DNA of 64,000 nucleotides from Sipunculus nudus (Eukaryota > Annelida > Sipuncula > Golfingiida > Sipunculidae). Positions 12,300-25,357 of the stretch are shown piece by piece (position 1 is the stretch's first letter; every line of letters starts with the position of its first letter). The stretch lies in assembly GCA_026874595.1 (NCBI GenBank), contig CM049319.1, positions 1,929,501 to 1,993,500 of the forward strand, read 5' to 3'. Made by a program: the position numbers and the translations under genes. The notes beneath the pieces are model-generated. The model searched no databases and was not told the origin of the DNA. It worked only from the letters and a program-made list of their open reading frames with translations.

Positions 12300-15200
12300 G
12301 AAGATTGCTTCACAGGGACAAATGAAATATATTACCGTTGAAAGGAAGCCTTCGGTTATTAAAATGTGATTGTTGTCCAATTCATCTCCAAAAGTTAACA
12401 AATTATTCTTTTGGTGTTATCCAAAAGTTCCACAGAATTTCAGCAAACCCTGGTTGTAAAAATCACACACAGACAAACCGAAGGTAAATCATATTGCCTC
12501 TCGCCACCTGGCGGAGACATAAGAAGCTCTGTTAATTTCACAAGCGTTGGAATCTCGAAGGCTTCGTCAGGTGACTTGTTAAAAGTTCCGTTCGGCGACA
12601 TTCATATGCCGACACACACACTATGAATCCCTTTTGGTTTTGTTATAGTAATTTATAGGAAAAGTAAAAGTTATATCACATGTGGTGTAAGAACCCGGGG
12701 TCATAAGACTATCAGATTATCAGTACTAAGCGGCAATATAGCTGAGGATCGCCATAGATTGGAGAGCTCTGTTTTAGTGTCTATTATTATAACTAATGCT
12801 CAAGCGTTCACAGCCATCTAAAGCACATGCTGCGTTATTATAGAGCAATGTTCAGATCGCCAGATATGTAAGCGCCGTATCCGGCTTGGTCTGCTTTCAT
12901 ATATCATAATTCAATCCCGGCATGCCCCTGTAATACAGCTCTTATATCTAACGGACCGTTATGTACAGTCGGGATGTGTATCCTATGGTATATTGTTAAA
13001 CAGTTAATAAAAAAACACAGCTGTCCTCGTGGGCCATCACAACGCACAAGGCCTGTACATCCGGGTAGGTAAGCTGCATGTTATTTCTTAACTGTTGTGT
13101 TTCATTTTGGTCTGTACAATTTAACATTCATTTAAACATATTTATGGTATAGATTTGCCCGGATTTTAAACCTATATTATATCAATATTTATTATCCTCT
13201 TAAACGGTAGTAAATAATGTTATTAAATATAGTAGCACCAACGGATATGTAAAGCCAAAATGTAGAAGTAACGGTAATTAAAAGATTTTCAGCGAGTTAT
13301 GATGCTCTTTTTCCGGTATAAGGCAACATGCAGTTAGGTGTATGTCGCTATAAGGTTGTCAACACGACTGAGAATGACAGATTGATGAGGACATTGATTT
13401 AATGCTGGTAGTTTTAAACAGAACCAAGTTCCCTCCCCGGGCTTTTAAAGATGCCGATGTTACAATTATCCCTATATAATAGTGTCTGCTATCAAAACTG
13501 GTGGTTTATTTTGTGTATAAAGCCCGGTACTGTGAGTTGGCATCATATCTTTATCTATATATGTTCTTGTTCACAGTTCCGTTGCACCGCGTTGTGGCGG
13601 CTATGGGCGTATATAATGTTATATCACCTGCGTAACGTTTTTTTTTATAATTACGTGCCCATGAACCGTGACTCCTGTATATGAGGCACCAGGTTTGCCG
13701 AATTGCAGTATGGGATTATGATATTTAGGGACCACGCTAGACTGGTATAGGTATTTTAAATGTAATAAATATAGTTAGCTTATAAAATTGTTACACCAAG
13801 GCAAGTCTTAATGTTTTTACAAGATAGGTGGTCTGACAAGCTCACACGCAAACATCTCCACACACGGATGTACGCGTGAATAGCCATAATGAACATTAAA
13901 ATATATACGCGTGTCGAATTATTGATAAATGGTTTAGGCAAGAAACGTCTGACTAAAATAAATGTACGTGACGTGTGGTCGGTTATACCACGAGTGCGCT
14001 ATACCTCCATGATTATACGTACAAATATGTGTACATGTGTTTGTCCTTTCCCTTGTCCAGAATTATGGACCCGCCCTTTCACGGGCGTTCTGTGGTTATA
14101 TTGAATTTACGTAATGCCCATGTTAACACCAATCTGTATCAAACATTTTGAGTCTATGCCAAGTGATACGTAAATCGTTTACGATCAACTATTTTGTCCC
14201 CGGGGCATCACTGTAATTTCCTATACGTCGCTGGCTTGAGCTAGAGACCCCGCGTGTCCCATTGACTGTGTTATTTCCTGGGTTGGATCAGCTTGGGTTA
14301 AGCGTCGTCGTTAATCGTGGCTTAGCGACTTTAGGGATCTAAATATCGACACTTTCTGGTTGTTTATTGATGTGTCTTTATCACTCCGTTTTGGGATTTC
14401 TCCTCTAATGATACTTTCCGTTTCTGATAAGTCTAAACGTATATTAATTCTGGCCTAAACAATATGTTGGTCAGTATATAAGAACATTTTTTGTTGTCTT
14501 TTACCGCCCCCTCAGATTCCTCATGAATTGATTGTGTGAGGGAAGGGGTGTGATTTGAAAACGTTAATTGTAATGAAATGTTATTCGATTAACATTAATC
14601 CATATGAAATACGATTGGAACTTTTTTTTTCAAATAATATAAAGATATATACCCGTTATTACATCTATTGAATTTTAACAAAATTACACTAAACAGCGAT
14701 AAAAAAAATTGAATGATGGACATCAGCCTGGGAATTGGTTGACGCCCAGAGGCTTCTGGCGTAACACTACACCATAACGTGACTTTCAATTGAGATCCGC
14801 CTTTGGTAAACATGCATTATTTATGTCACTACAGATAAAGCAGAAAGAGCCCGCCCAAGTACCTCAAGTATTAAATACTCAGGTTATGGCACACGTCGAT
14901 GTATCTGCTATACAACAATATAATCGCAGTCGTTTTGTCAGAAGTGAATCAGAAGGTAAAAATCTAGGGACCTACCAAAACCTCACGACATTTCCGTGGA
15001 ATAAGAATAAGAAAGTGAAGATACATAATTCACATTAATACATGCATGCGTACATTCTTCTGTATATAAATGCGCATGTGTGCAAAAATGCATGTAGTTA
15101 GCATATATATGTGTTTATATATGTAAAATGTTCAGTTTTATATTGTGTAACACGCCGGTTTTAACACTAACAATTACACATACACAATGGACAGAGTTCA

Positions 15201-16100
15201 TTATATCATATACAGGTGTAATACCTTTCACGTGTATCACACCTGGGAACATTAGACCAGTTAAAGCTGATCTAAATCATTAGACAGCACAGCGCGTCCG
15301 GCCGTAAATATTATATACCTGAGTCACACGCCGTTATACGACGTTTCTCAGCGTCACAGTAGAGCCTCTTTTTCACATCCCGGTACCCGCGCGTCAGGAG
15401 GCACATTCCCAGGTAATAACGTGAACATCGAGAAGTGGCGGCAATTACACGGCTCTGATTAAGTACAGTTTTTATCCTCATCTTGAATTCTTTGTGGCGT
15501 GTGTTCACAAATTCCGCCGACATGTACAGGCGATTTTTATCGTGACTCATTCATAAAGGCAGATTGTCAAGGCGGACCTAATATTTTAATAGACATAAAA
15601 ATCAGGCTCAGACTCCAACGAAGTCAAGGTTTTTATATCTCAAGCCCCTTGAGTTGTTCTTCAAAGTAGGTCCTTCAGGGTTTCCTCGTAAAAATTAATA
15701 TGAGGAGTCGCTTAATGCAATATTGATATAATCAATACTTCTTGTGTCATATATGTTCCTGCTGGGAGCAATACTACTTGCCAGCTGTTTTGTGTGTATA
15801 GTCAGGCTTTGTATATACAGTACAATACATGATCGATAAATGTACAAACAACAATTGGGGTAATAAACTTTTCCCATTTGATGAAAATACAATGTCATGT
15901 GTATAATGTTTGTTTCTTATTTATGTTTCTGAGGTGCACGCTGAAGCTACACATAATACTAAGTATCACTGTAAATGTTATACACATCGACTCACCTTGA
16001 CTTCATATAAACTAACGTTCTACTTATCTAATGGTGATAAATGTGTGTTTATACATGCTATCTTCATGTGTTTTAATTTGGTTCCTTCTTTGGGTGTACC
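12300..16100. other. Intergenic, no gene seen
   Basis: Only short frames of 60-80 codons without domain character. No long tandem repeat and no transposon terminus recognised. Confidence 0.45.
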
Positions 16101-16119
16101 AGTTTGACTTCATATCCTA

Positions 16120-16470
16120 CAGGGTTTGGGCCAGGTACAAGTAAAAGTACCTAGGTACAGGTACAGGTACTTGTGAATTGGCTAGGTACAGGTACATTTA
16201 TTTTAGGAAATAGCGGCATAAATTCACGTATATGCAAGTTAACATGCCTTTTTTTCTATCAAACAATATTGAAGTCATTTGCTAAAGCATATTTATTGAG
16301 AATTTATTATTATAATTCTAAAAGAGAAAAAACACTTAAAAAAACTTAAAATATTAAAATGTACCTGGAGTACCTTGAACCAGGTACAGGTACAAGGTAC
16401 TTCCTACTCCTGACCGGCAGGTACAGGTCATGTTCTCTGAAATGTGTACCTAGGTACCATCCGGGTATAG
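16120..16470. repeat. Dispersed element with GGTAC subterminal repeats
   Basis: Two clusters of AGGTACAGGTAC-type motifs (16131-16196 and 16360-16457) flank an AT-rich core of about 165 bases, the architecture of a short non-autonomous DNA transposon. The outer ends (CAGGGTTTGGG and, reverse-complemented, ACCCGGATGG) do not form a clean inverted repeat, and I found no target-site duplication. Boundaries are approximate. Confidence 0.4.
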
Positions 16471-17032
16471 TTGGCCACTAGTTCCTCGCGGAAAGTCAGA
16501 CCGTCCTGATGCCACAGTCAGTCATCTCGTGCCCTCTTATGAATTCTTCTGCCGTCTTTTGATTATCGCCTGGCTCAGCAACCTTCTCCTGTCTCGTACA
16601 TTCTGAATACTATCCCGAATCAGCGAAAATCCCCAATAAGGGGAACCCTGCTGCTGTTTTATCGAACCGATAGCTACCAGTGCAGGATAACAGAAGTCAT
16701 ACACGTTAATCATGATCTCTGCTACGGAAGAGCAAACCATATTTCAAGCGTTATCTTTATTCAAACTCTACGAAAATGTTTGTATAGGAAAATGAAAAAT
16801 TTAATATTAGCTACATCATCATAATCGGGTGCCAGTGCACGCATATTAAAAGAAATTGGAAAGGAATCGTGTTACCACCATGCAGATCAGGTATCAGGGA
16901 ATTCTATAATAGGGTTTACTTGAGGAAATAATGATTTATGCATGTAGAAATAAAGTTTCACAGGAAATGTGTGAATGCTTGTGCTATGACCTTTAGCGTT
17001 TACTTTCCTTTGTGTTATCATGTAGTCGAGGT

Positions 17033-17070
17033 TGTGAAGATTTCAGTGTTATTAAGATTTCAGTGTTATT
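17033..17070. repeat. Short tandem duplication (17 bp x 2)
   Basis: AAGATTTCAGTGTTATT is repeated twice in direct tandem. No gene is associated. Confidence 0.7.
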
Positions 17071-17561
17071 AAGCTTGCCAGCTGTTAGACGAACTTTGGC
17101 AGACGCCCTGATACGACGTACAGCGTTTTTAAAACCGCTTGAAAATATTGATATAGGTACCGGTTGCACCGCAGTTTGACTGGCTTCCATGACAGCAGTG
17201 ACTATGGGAGATCACGTTCTCTGTATTTTTGCCAATCCGTCTGTCAAATAAAGAAGACACTAGAGTTGACTCTTTTCTGGCAAAGTAACTGTTCGTTAGA
17301 ATAAACAGTGTAATAACCGTTACACATCGTTATCTCATCTGCCAACATCAGGACCGCAGAAAGCGAGGAGGTTGGCGGATGACCTAGGTTTTACCAGATT
17401 GCTTGTTGAGGATATAGATAATGGCAATATTCTTTAATACCTACGATCATATTATAATGAATTCATGATGGTTAAGTAATTGACTTGTGACTGGTGAAGG
17501 ACTGGTGATCAGTATGGCGTAAAGCACAACACATGGTTGTTTGCGGATTGTATATTTGTAG

Positions 17562-17697
17562 AAGGGGTCTTATCACCCATAAAGCATGTTGAATTAATAC
17601 GAAAAATAGCGTCTTCTCTTAGAAATTGAATTCTGCCATAAATTGCCCGTTGGCTAACTCCTGTACACGAGTGTTTAAAGAAGGAGACCGGGTGTAA
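17562..17697. repeat. Second copy of the 6500-6650 repeat
   Basis: The sequence parallels 6500-6650. Shared blocks include AGCATGTTGA, ACGAAAAAT, CTAACTCCTGTA in near-identical form and CGAGTGTT, in the same order and spacing. The TTAA at its edge is not preserved and no right terminus was found, so it looks like a truncated or decayed copy of the MITE. Confidence 0.6.
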
Positions 17698-17699
17698 TA

Positions 17700-19038
17700 C
17701 ATTATTAATGACGGTATTACCGTTTTTGTTTGTTCAGTGAATCACCGTTAGTTATAAATTTCTCTGTTTATCCTCGGGTAATGATATTGATTCAAAGTAT
17801 GGTTTATGCAGTAATTGCATTGTAAGGGCTGAAATAAATTTAAGCATGAGAAACAGTTGAAAAATATCATTCGTCGAAAAAAAACAGTAGATGGCACTGA
17901 GAAACAAACGGGTATTACCGTAAAGAACGGTTATCACAGTTCAAAATGGGCGCCCGAACATAACATTATAATCATATCTTGTACCTGGGTGCTCGCGCTC
18001 AGGTCAGTGTCACATACTGCCATAAGTACCTAGCAAGGTGATTAAAGACGAAAATAGTTACCAAAGAAGCCCATGTGAACGTAATTATTTTCGGAAGGAT
18101 TCGAAAATAAAGGAAGAATTGAGATACAGCAGTCTGTCACTGTCTTTGTCACCTGACCACTTAGTGTTACTGTACCAGCCACTTTGTTGAGACCACTCGG
18201 TCGATCGGCTTGCTTTGTGTGTGTGCTATTTCTCGTTACCTGCGGGACACCTCTCTGTCTATCACTATCATCACTCAACTGCAGCGTCTACAGGTACCCG
18301 AGTGATGTATAATGACTGTGGCTAAGGTCATCAGGTACAAATCACAGTCAGGGTCCTACTCTGTCCGTCGGGGGCGCTTCTTGTCAGGGATACAGAACAC
18401 TTCTGTATGTACTATATATCAACATAAACAGATCCATATACAACAGTTACCGTTGTTGAGTCTGTGCGTTAACACAACGGAAATTATGACAACAATAGAT
18501 ACTTGATGTTATACCAGTACCATATTACATTTACAGCTTCAGACATTACTTGGTATTATATTATATATATCTTTTTTACATAAGGACTGTCAAACAAACT
18601 GGAAATACAGTTCTATGTAGTCCTATAAAAAAAAGCTGGTAGTGGGCTGGGGCCTACCTACATGGCCGTATTAGTGGCCTTTTCTTATTGAACATTTATA
18701 ATTAGAAGTGAATTCGTAGGCGACTCGCCCAGGATATTGCTTAGTGTAGAGTGGAAGTCGCCGTGGTCAGGAAGTCGTTTAGTGCATTTGAGTACAACTT
18801 GATTAGCTGATTTATTTTTATGCTTATCACACATTATTAATATATGAATAACACATACGAAGAGTGTGTGTGCGCGTGTATTATATTCCTGTAAGGATAC
18901 ACGTGGTGGAAATAAACGGAACATGTCTTTGTCGTGTTGTTACGGACATTGCTAAGATGTTAGGGTTTGGACTGTCAGTGTTACTGCATGTAAATAGATA
19001 TTGTTTATTGTAATATTAAACAGCAGCTTTGCTTTCAG
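17700..19038. other. Upstream of transgelin-like gene; no coding seen
   Basis: No coding exon is recognisable. Because an intron acceptor precedes the first coding exon, at least one untranslated first exon and the promoter must lie in this stretch or further upstream. I could not place them. I looked for a CArg-box-type SRF site, CC(A/T)6GG, since vertebrate transgelin genes use them, and did not find a convincing one. Confidence 0.35.
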
Positions 19039-19054
19039 ATTCCCTGTGGTAACC

Positions 19055-19105
19055 ATGGCAAGTCGACCAGCCGCGTTTGGACTGACAGCTGAAGTTAATG
19101 AGAAG
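19055..19105 (+). CDS. Transgelin-like gene, coding exon 1
   Basis: Seventeen codons starting MASRPAAFG and ending NEK at a GT donor (GTAATA). The exon itself begins at 19039 after TTTCAG, leaving a 16-base untranslated leader. Phase 0 at the donor. Confidence 0.85.
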
Positions 19106-22100
19106 GTAATATTATAGGCAATATTATAATAATCTGAAAAAAAGTTGACCCTGAACTTTCACTAAAACATTGGTTGAATGATCAGAATTATAACCAATTA
19201 TGGAAAAAGAAAACGCAGTTAATATCAGTTAATACTGTACTAATTTTTATCATGATAAACATGGTCACGTGATCATTTGTTGCCGCTGCCTACGTGATTA
19301 TACAGATTTGTGGGCGGGGTTAGGGGGAGGGAGGGGGATGGGAGGGGGGGGGGGGGTTATTAGAGGGGAGTGTATTTTCCTTCGAAAAATAAAAAAAAAA
19401 CTTTACCGGAATATACATTTCCATATCACTGTAAAAAGATATTTTTGTTTTAAACTATCATGGACTTACACTAACAGTTATAGTAGTAATCATAAAATCA
19501 CAAACTGCAGAATATAACAAGGGAACATATCATGAGAATTATGCCTTAAATCACTTTTATAAGAAGTTTCCGCAGATTTTGATGAATTTTGCAGAATTTT
19601 AATGGAATTTTAAACTGTTTATTGAATGTGTATTATACGGTTAAGTACAAAATGTTCATATGAATTCATAAGGTCCATAGTCCCTTGTTTAAAGCCTAGT
19701 TAAAGTTAATGAATAAAATATCCAGTTTTTTAAATTGTCACCATTCCACATAGCTGTTCTGCAACATTGGTGATAACATTTTTAAAGAAAGATTTATGTG
19801 GAACTTCCTACAATGGATTCAAATTGCTAGGTGCTGCTACCTGACGATTGGAAAAGGTACCAATTATTCTTCTTGCCTGACTGCGAGCTCTGTTCAACTT
19901 TGTCTCAGAAATTAATGAAGTTAATGTTGGGTTTGCATTTTATAATGGTGTATACACATACATATACACACACAAATACGTGCATACCTTGCAGATACAC
20001 ACATGCATACAAAAACAATGTGAATGTTATTCAGCTGAATATTAGTAGTTTAATCACACCAAGATTTGTCTGGGTACACTGGTTAAGCTGTCAAGCACGA
20101 CGTGTCCGATATAACGTTAACGGGCGATCCAGAACCTTTGTTAACTTTGTATGATAACTATGTTATTGTAGATGAAGAAAATTAATCCGTTTTTTTAGCC
20201 GTATAAAGACTGACATTGTTCTATCCTGTAAGTGTGAATATTCAATTATGCATATGTACATACGCGCACGCACCATAATATATTTAATTTATAAATTGTT
20301 ATAACTGACGGTGGCACGTAATCTATAAATTATCATAACTTACGGTGGCACTTGATCTATAAATTATTATAACTGACGGTGGCACGTAATCTATAAATTA
20401 TTATTACTGACGGTGGCACGTAATCTATAAATTATTATAACTGACGGTGGCACGTAATCTATAAATTATCATAACTGACGGTGGCACTTGATCTATAAAT
20501 TATCATAACTGACGGTGGCACTTGATCTATAAATTATCATAACTTACGGTGGCACTTGATCTATAAATTATTATAACTGACGGTGGCACGTAATCTATAA
20601 GTTATTATAACTGACGGTGGCATGTAATCTATAAATTATTGTAACTGACGGTTGCACGTAATCTATAAATTATTACAACTGACGGTGGCACGTAATCTAT
20701 AAATTATCATAACTGACGGTGGCACGTAATCTATAAATTATCATAACTGACGGTGGCACTTGATCTATAAATTATCATAACTGACGGTGGCACGTAATCG
20801 TTGTCACGCAGCTACTCTGTTGTCTCGCATCGGAAATGCCCATTTTCAAACTTAGTGTCGGAAACTATGCCAAGTGTCCAAATGGGATCATTTCCTTAAT
20901 ATTTTAACCCCAAATCCGGATAATATTACCATTATTTGCGAAATTTCGTGAACTATACATCGCAGCGCCAGCTGTCAGAAACTATACGCAAGTGTATCCA
21001 GCTGATGAATTCGGGCTGGCCGAAGTCGCGCGGACCTGTTCCAACGAACGAGTAACATTCTAGTCGGGCAGTAACGATGCATTCTCTCACGACATGATAC
21101 GTACCTCGGTACTGTACTCACCTTATGATAACATATATTTCAAAACCACAGTACAAATTGATATACAAACGATTAGCCAGTAAACTGCCGTTCAACTTGT
21201 TCGTACGAATTACTTTCACCTAAGATGTCTAAATGAGAGATCATTTTCTTTTGTAATGTAACTTTCCAGCAAATGACTAACATCGTCAGTTCGACAAATG
21301 GACATCCGATGACACCAGTGCAGTAATTGTCGTTGTATCGCGATGTATCAGTTCACTCTACATGCTAGTATTTATAAATAATGGAAATATTAAAGAACTT
21401 ATTTGTATCATATATTGTTATTAAAATGACACGATGATGTTAATTTCAGGTGCGGGGCAAGTATGACCTGGATCAGGAACAACAAGCCATGGACTGGATG
21501 ACGGCAGTTATCGGAGAACAGATCAGTGGGGTAAGTCACGTGACGTGTCGGCAGTTATCGGAGAACAGATCAGTGGGGAAAGTCACGTGACATGTCGACA
21601 GTTATCTGTAAGCAGATATGTGGGGTAAGGCACGTGACGTGTCGGCAGTTATCTGGGAGCAGATCAGATGGGCTAATTCATGTGACATGTCGGCAGTTAT
21701 CAGGGAACAGATCGATGGGGTTAGTCACGTGACCGGTTGCCGGATCAGTAGGTCGATGAGAGTGTCATGGGATGGATTCATTTTTATACGCACTCTATGA
21801 CCGGACGTACTATGGTATACCCGCGGTCCGTCCGTCTGTCCGCCATTCAGTTCGTTAACTTTTATTGTTGCCGCGAAAACTATCCAGGGCTTGGAGGGAT
21901 TTCACGAAAACTCACCATAACTACTTACCGATAGATTTTCTCGCCCCAGTTCGATTATTGGCAAAATCAACGCATATTTAATAAGGTCAGAGGTCACCTG
22001 GCTACTTTGTGGTGTTGCCGCGATAACTTGCGAGGAATATGATGAATTTTGATATAACTACAGAAATATTAATCAAAAAAATATTTCGCGTAAGTTCTAT

Positions 22101-25100
22101 TTGCAGTAAAACCCACGCATATTTAATGAGGTCAGGATCACCACATTTTGGAGGCACCATGGTGAAAAAATCTTTTGGTTTTTCATGAAACTCATTATAC
22201 ATGTTTACCAATAGAGTTATTCACCTCAGGTTAATTCTCAGTAAAATTCACGCATATTTAAGGATGTCGGAGTTCACGAGGCTGCTTTGTACAGGCCAAT
22301 TTGTGTTGTCGCTGCGATATAATGGCGACATATAATACAAGAAATATAATGGATTTTGATAAAACTCAATAGATGTATTAATCAGTATAATATCTTACCT
22401 TAGTTCGATTTCCAGTAAATATCAATGCATATTTAATGAGGTCAGACGTCACCACAAATTGATGGCACCGTGATTACTGTTGGATTTTCACCAAACTCAT
22501 TATAAGTTTTAACCAAGGCCGTTTCACACCTGAAATATATACTCAGAAAAATTAACGCATATTTAATGAGGTCAGAGATCACAAGATAAACGACGGGCGT
22601 ATCAAGCACCATTTGCGATTCTCTTGTTAAAAGCAGGATTTATTAGAAATGATATTAGCACTGCCAATTTATCATTTTCTCACATAAACCCACATAGGCG
22701 TTATATCTTTATACTTTGATAATTACTGATTTTCGACGGTAAATTTCAATATTATGACTGAATTTCATTTTTCTAACCATTATGAAAATAACTTAAAATT
22801 TCCAGCATGTTTGCTTAAAATATAATTTTGTACAATGACGTCATAAATAAGGCATCGACTTTGTCTTCTAAATAAATCCAATAAATAATGCAGAATACAT
22901 ATGCCAATGTTTATGCATTAGCCTTATTGGTAGCTTTATACTTATTAAATAAGTATAAATTATATAAGATTAAAAGCTGACATGTTCATATGACATATGA
23001 AAGACATAATGATTTTGTTTGACAGTACCAGTCACGTGGCGGTTGGGATGCCGTCCATGAAGCTCTGAAGGACGGAGTCTACTTGTGCAAGTGAGTGGTC
23101 CATCGTCTGTCACATCTTCTGCGGGGTTACATTGACCCTTCGATGAATATACATAAGCATTATACAGGGTTATAAATAAAAGTTTGATAAACATGTAGTG
23201 ATAAACCTGTACTAAAAACACATGGGTAATTTCCCTCGCATATAGTGTATCTTCTGATGCATATAGAAATTCTTTTTTTTCTGCCTGTTATGTTGTCTGT
23301 GTATGTTTTAATGCTTTCTCAAAAGCTAAGATAAATTTTAGAGGTGGGTCGATCTTTTTGCATGGAATAATGTAAACAAGACACCAGCCACATTTGTCGT
23401 CCGGTTAAAGAGCAAGTCTTCCAGGCCATAGTACTTACATAATAGATCACGTTTGGTAATAGATCACATTTGGTTAAATTCAAAGTCTGAATGGCGAGGT
23501 ACCTGTTGATGTCGTATGTATAAATCTCATGTCTCTTTAAAAAAATGCTGCCTTTTCTGACGAGCTAAATATTACCTGGATGAGATTAAATCAATTAACA
23601 TTCGAGGTTGATATCGGCATTGACGGGTTCCCCTGTCAAGTTCAACACGAGCAAGATGGCGTTCAAACAGATGGAGAACATCGGGAAATTCCTGTCGGAG
23701 GCCGAGAAATACGGAGTTGCCAAGGGCGACCTGTTCCAGACAGTGGACCTGTACGAGAGTCAAAACATGACGCAGGTTATCTTAGCAATCCACGCGCTGG
23801 GACGCAAGGTAGGTCGTCTTGATCTATCTGATACCATATCTTGTTATACACTGGTTTCATAATAACTCGTATATTTAGGTCGATTGTGCTTATAGTCAGA
23901 AATATAATGATTATAATTTATTCTTGGTTTAATGAGTTATTATATATTTTATGCTTGGCCTAAATATGATATATTTTTTAGACAAAAATAATATATATAT
24001 AATATATTTGCTCTGTTTCTTAGCTCTTACATTTATTTTAAATTGGTTAAGCTGGATAACAAACACCAGTACGGCTTGTAGGAATATCAAACATATAGAC
24101 AATAGTTTATATTCAGCATTGTTATATATGATGGAATTTCGTCATTCCTGTTAAGTCAGTAACTTGATTGATAATGTTGACCTTCGTGATAAACAGGTTT
24201 CAGTTCATCTTGGCAAACAGAGTGGGATCATTATCACATCTAAAACACTGAATATACTTGATTCAATTTTTTAAAATGTTAATTTCAAAATCTCATGTTA
24301 GGGTTTTTCTGGCCTTTTGCTGACCGTGCATTATAATAGCACTCGTTCAGCATCTGCTTGGCTTGCACTTACTGTGATTAGCTTCATATTCGCGGGTTTA
24401 GTATTTCAAGGGTTTCGTTTTCCAGTGTATCGCGAGGTCATATTTTCGTGATTTTATCATATAGTAAATAACACACAGCATATATATTATTATATGAATC
24501 ATTTTATATGCGCAGAAACTCCTAAGAATCTGCAAGGGAAATTTCTTTTTCATGATAGGCAGATTCACGAGATAACGAGTTTTGGTTATGTATGATATTA
24601 ATCTTGTTTTGACTCGGGATGCTACAGGCCTATATATGTAATGAACGTGAGATGCCATGAGGCACAGTCAAAATCAATGTTCCAAAAGTAGAAATGGAAT
24701 GTCTTATTCACATGTGAAGATTTGATTTAAGTGATAATTTTCCTCTCGCAAATATCGCGAATTTTAAACACTCGCGAACTTAAAGCTAACCACAGTCTAT
24801 ATAGCCATGCAAAAAAAAACACGGGCCGTGGGGGATCTAATAGACCAGATTAGTTATAGAGCCTGACTATGTATGATACATGATAATTAAAATAATCTCA
24901 TCAAAGAATTATGTGCTTTTCCGGGAGAAATTTCATTATTATTATGCATAGGGTTAAATAATAATTACACTGATTTTCATCTTTTGTGATTTCATACTCC
25001 AAGGAATAAAATAAAAATTTACTTTTTACCTTCTAATATATGTTTTACTTTGCATATGTGGTGTCCTTATGAAACCTTTTCTGAAATACTTTAAAGATTA

Positions 25101-25357
25101 TAAATGCGAATGTCACAGTCAGTGGTTGTTATACCAATTTAATTTACCAAATTCCTGTCGGTCCCCGCGTGCAGGCCCAGTCGAATGGCTACTCGGGGCC
25201 ATGTTTAGGACCACGGGAGTCCAAGGCCAACCCTCGCACGTTCTCGAAGGAACAGATCAAAGCGGGAAAGCTCGTGATCGGAATGCAGTATGGAAGCAAC
25301 AAGGGAGCTAATCAGTCGGGGATGATTTTCGGCAAAAACCGAGCTATCATGGATTAA
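19055..25357 (+). CDS. Transgelin/MP20-like calponin-family protein, isoform A
   Basis: Spliced from 19055-19105, 21450-21530, 23026-23090, 23607-23808 and 25175-25357, giving 193 residues. Residues ~20-133 form a single calponin-homology (CH) domain. Visible landmarks are the DWM near residue 33, GWDAVHEALKDG in exon 3, LCKLI across exons 3-4, and KMAFKQMENI and the ALGRK end in exon 4. Residues ~170-193 form one calponin-like repeat ending in GANQSG and FGKNR. This length and order are typical of transgelin, myophilin and muscle protein 20, small actin-binding cytoskeletal proteins of muscle. The start codon has good context (ACCATGG) and lies 16 bases after an acceptor (TTTCAG at 19033-19038). 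Exon 5a supplies the C terminus of this isoform. Gene identity is firm; tissue role is inferred from the family. Confidence 0.88.

Larger units (their letters stand above)
19106..21449 (+). other. Transgelin-like gene, intron 1
   Basis: A 2.3-kb intron bounded by GTAATA and TAATTTCAG. It holds the G-rich tract at 19312-19356, the 34-bp minisatellite at 20291-20800, and otherwise AT-rich sequence. No coding exon is visible inside; the 107-codon frame at 19831-20154 is not conserved-looking. Confidence 0.8.

Noticed and set aside
16120-16470. Confident hAT assignment for the GGTAC-repeat element
   Set aside because: The subterminal design fits, but no clean terminal inverted repeat or target-site duplication was found.
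19831-20154. 107-codon frame inside transgelin intron 1
   Set aside because: No splice sites that would include it, and no resemblance to the CH or calponin-repeat regions.
20291-20800. CRISPR-like array of 34-bp repeats
   Set aside because: The units are directly adjacent with no spacers and lie in an intron of a eukaryotic gene; this is a minisatellite.
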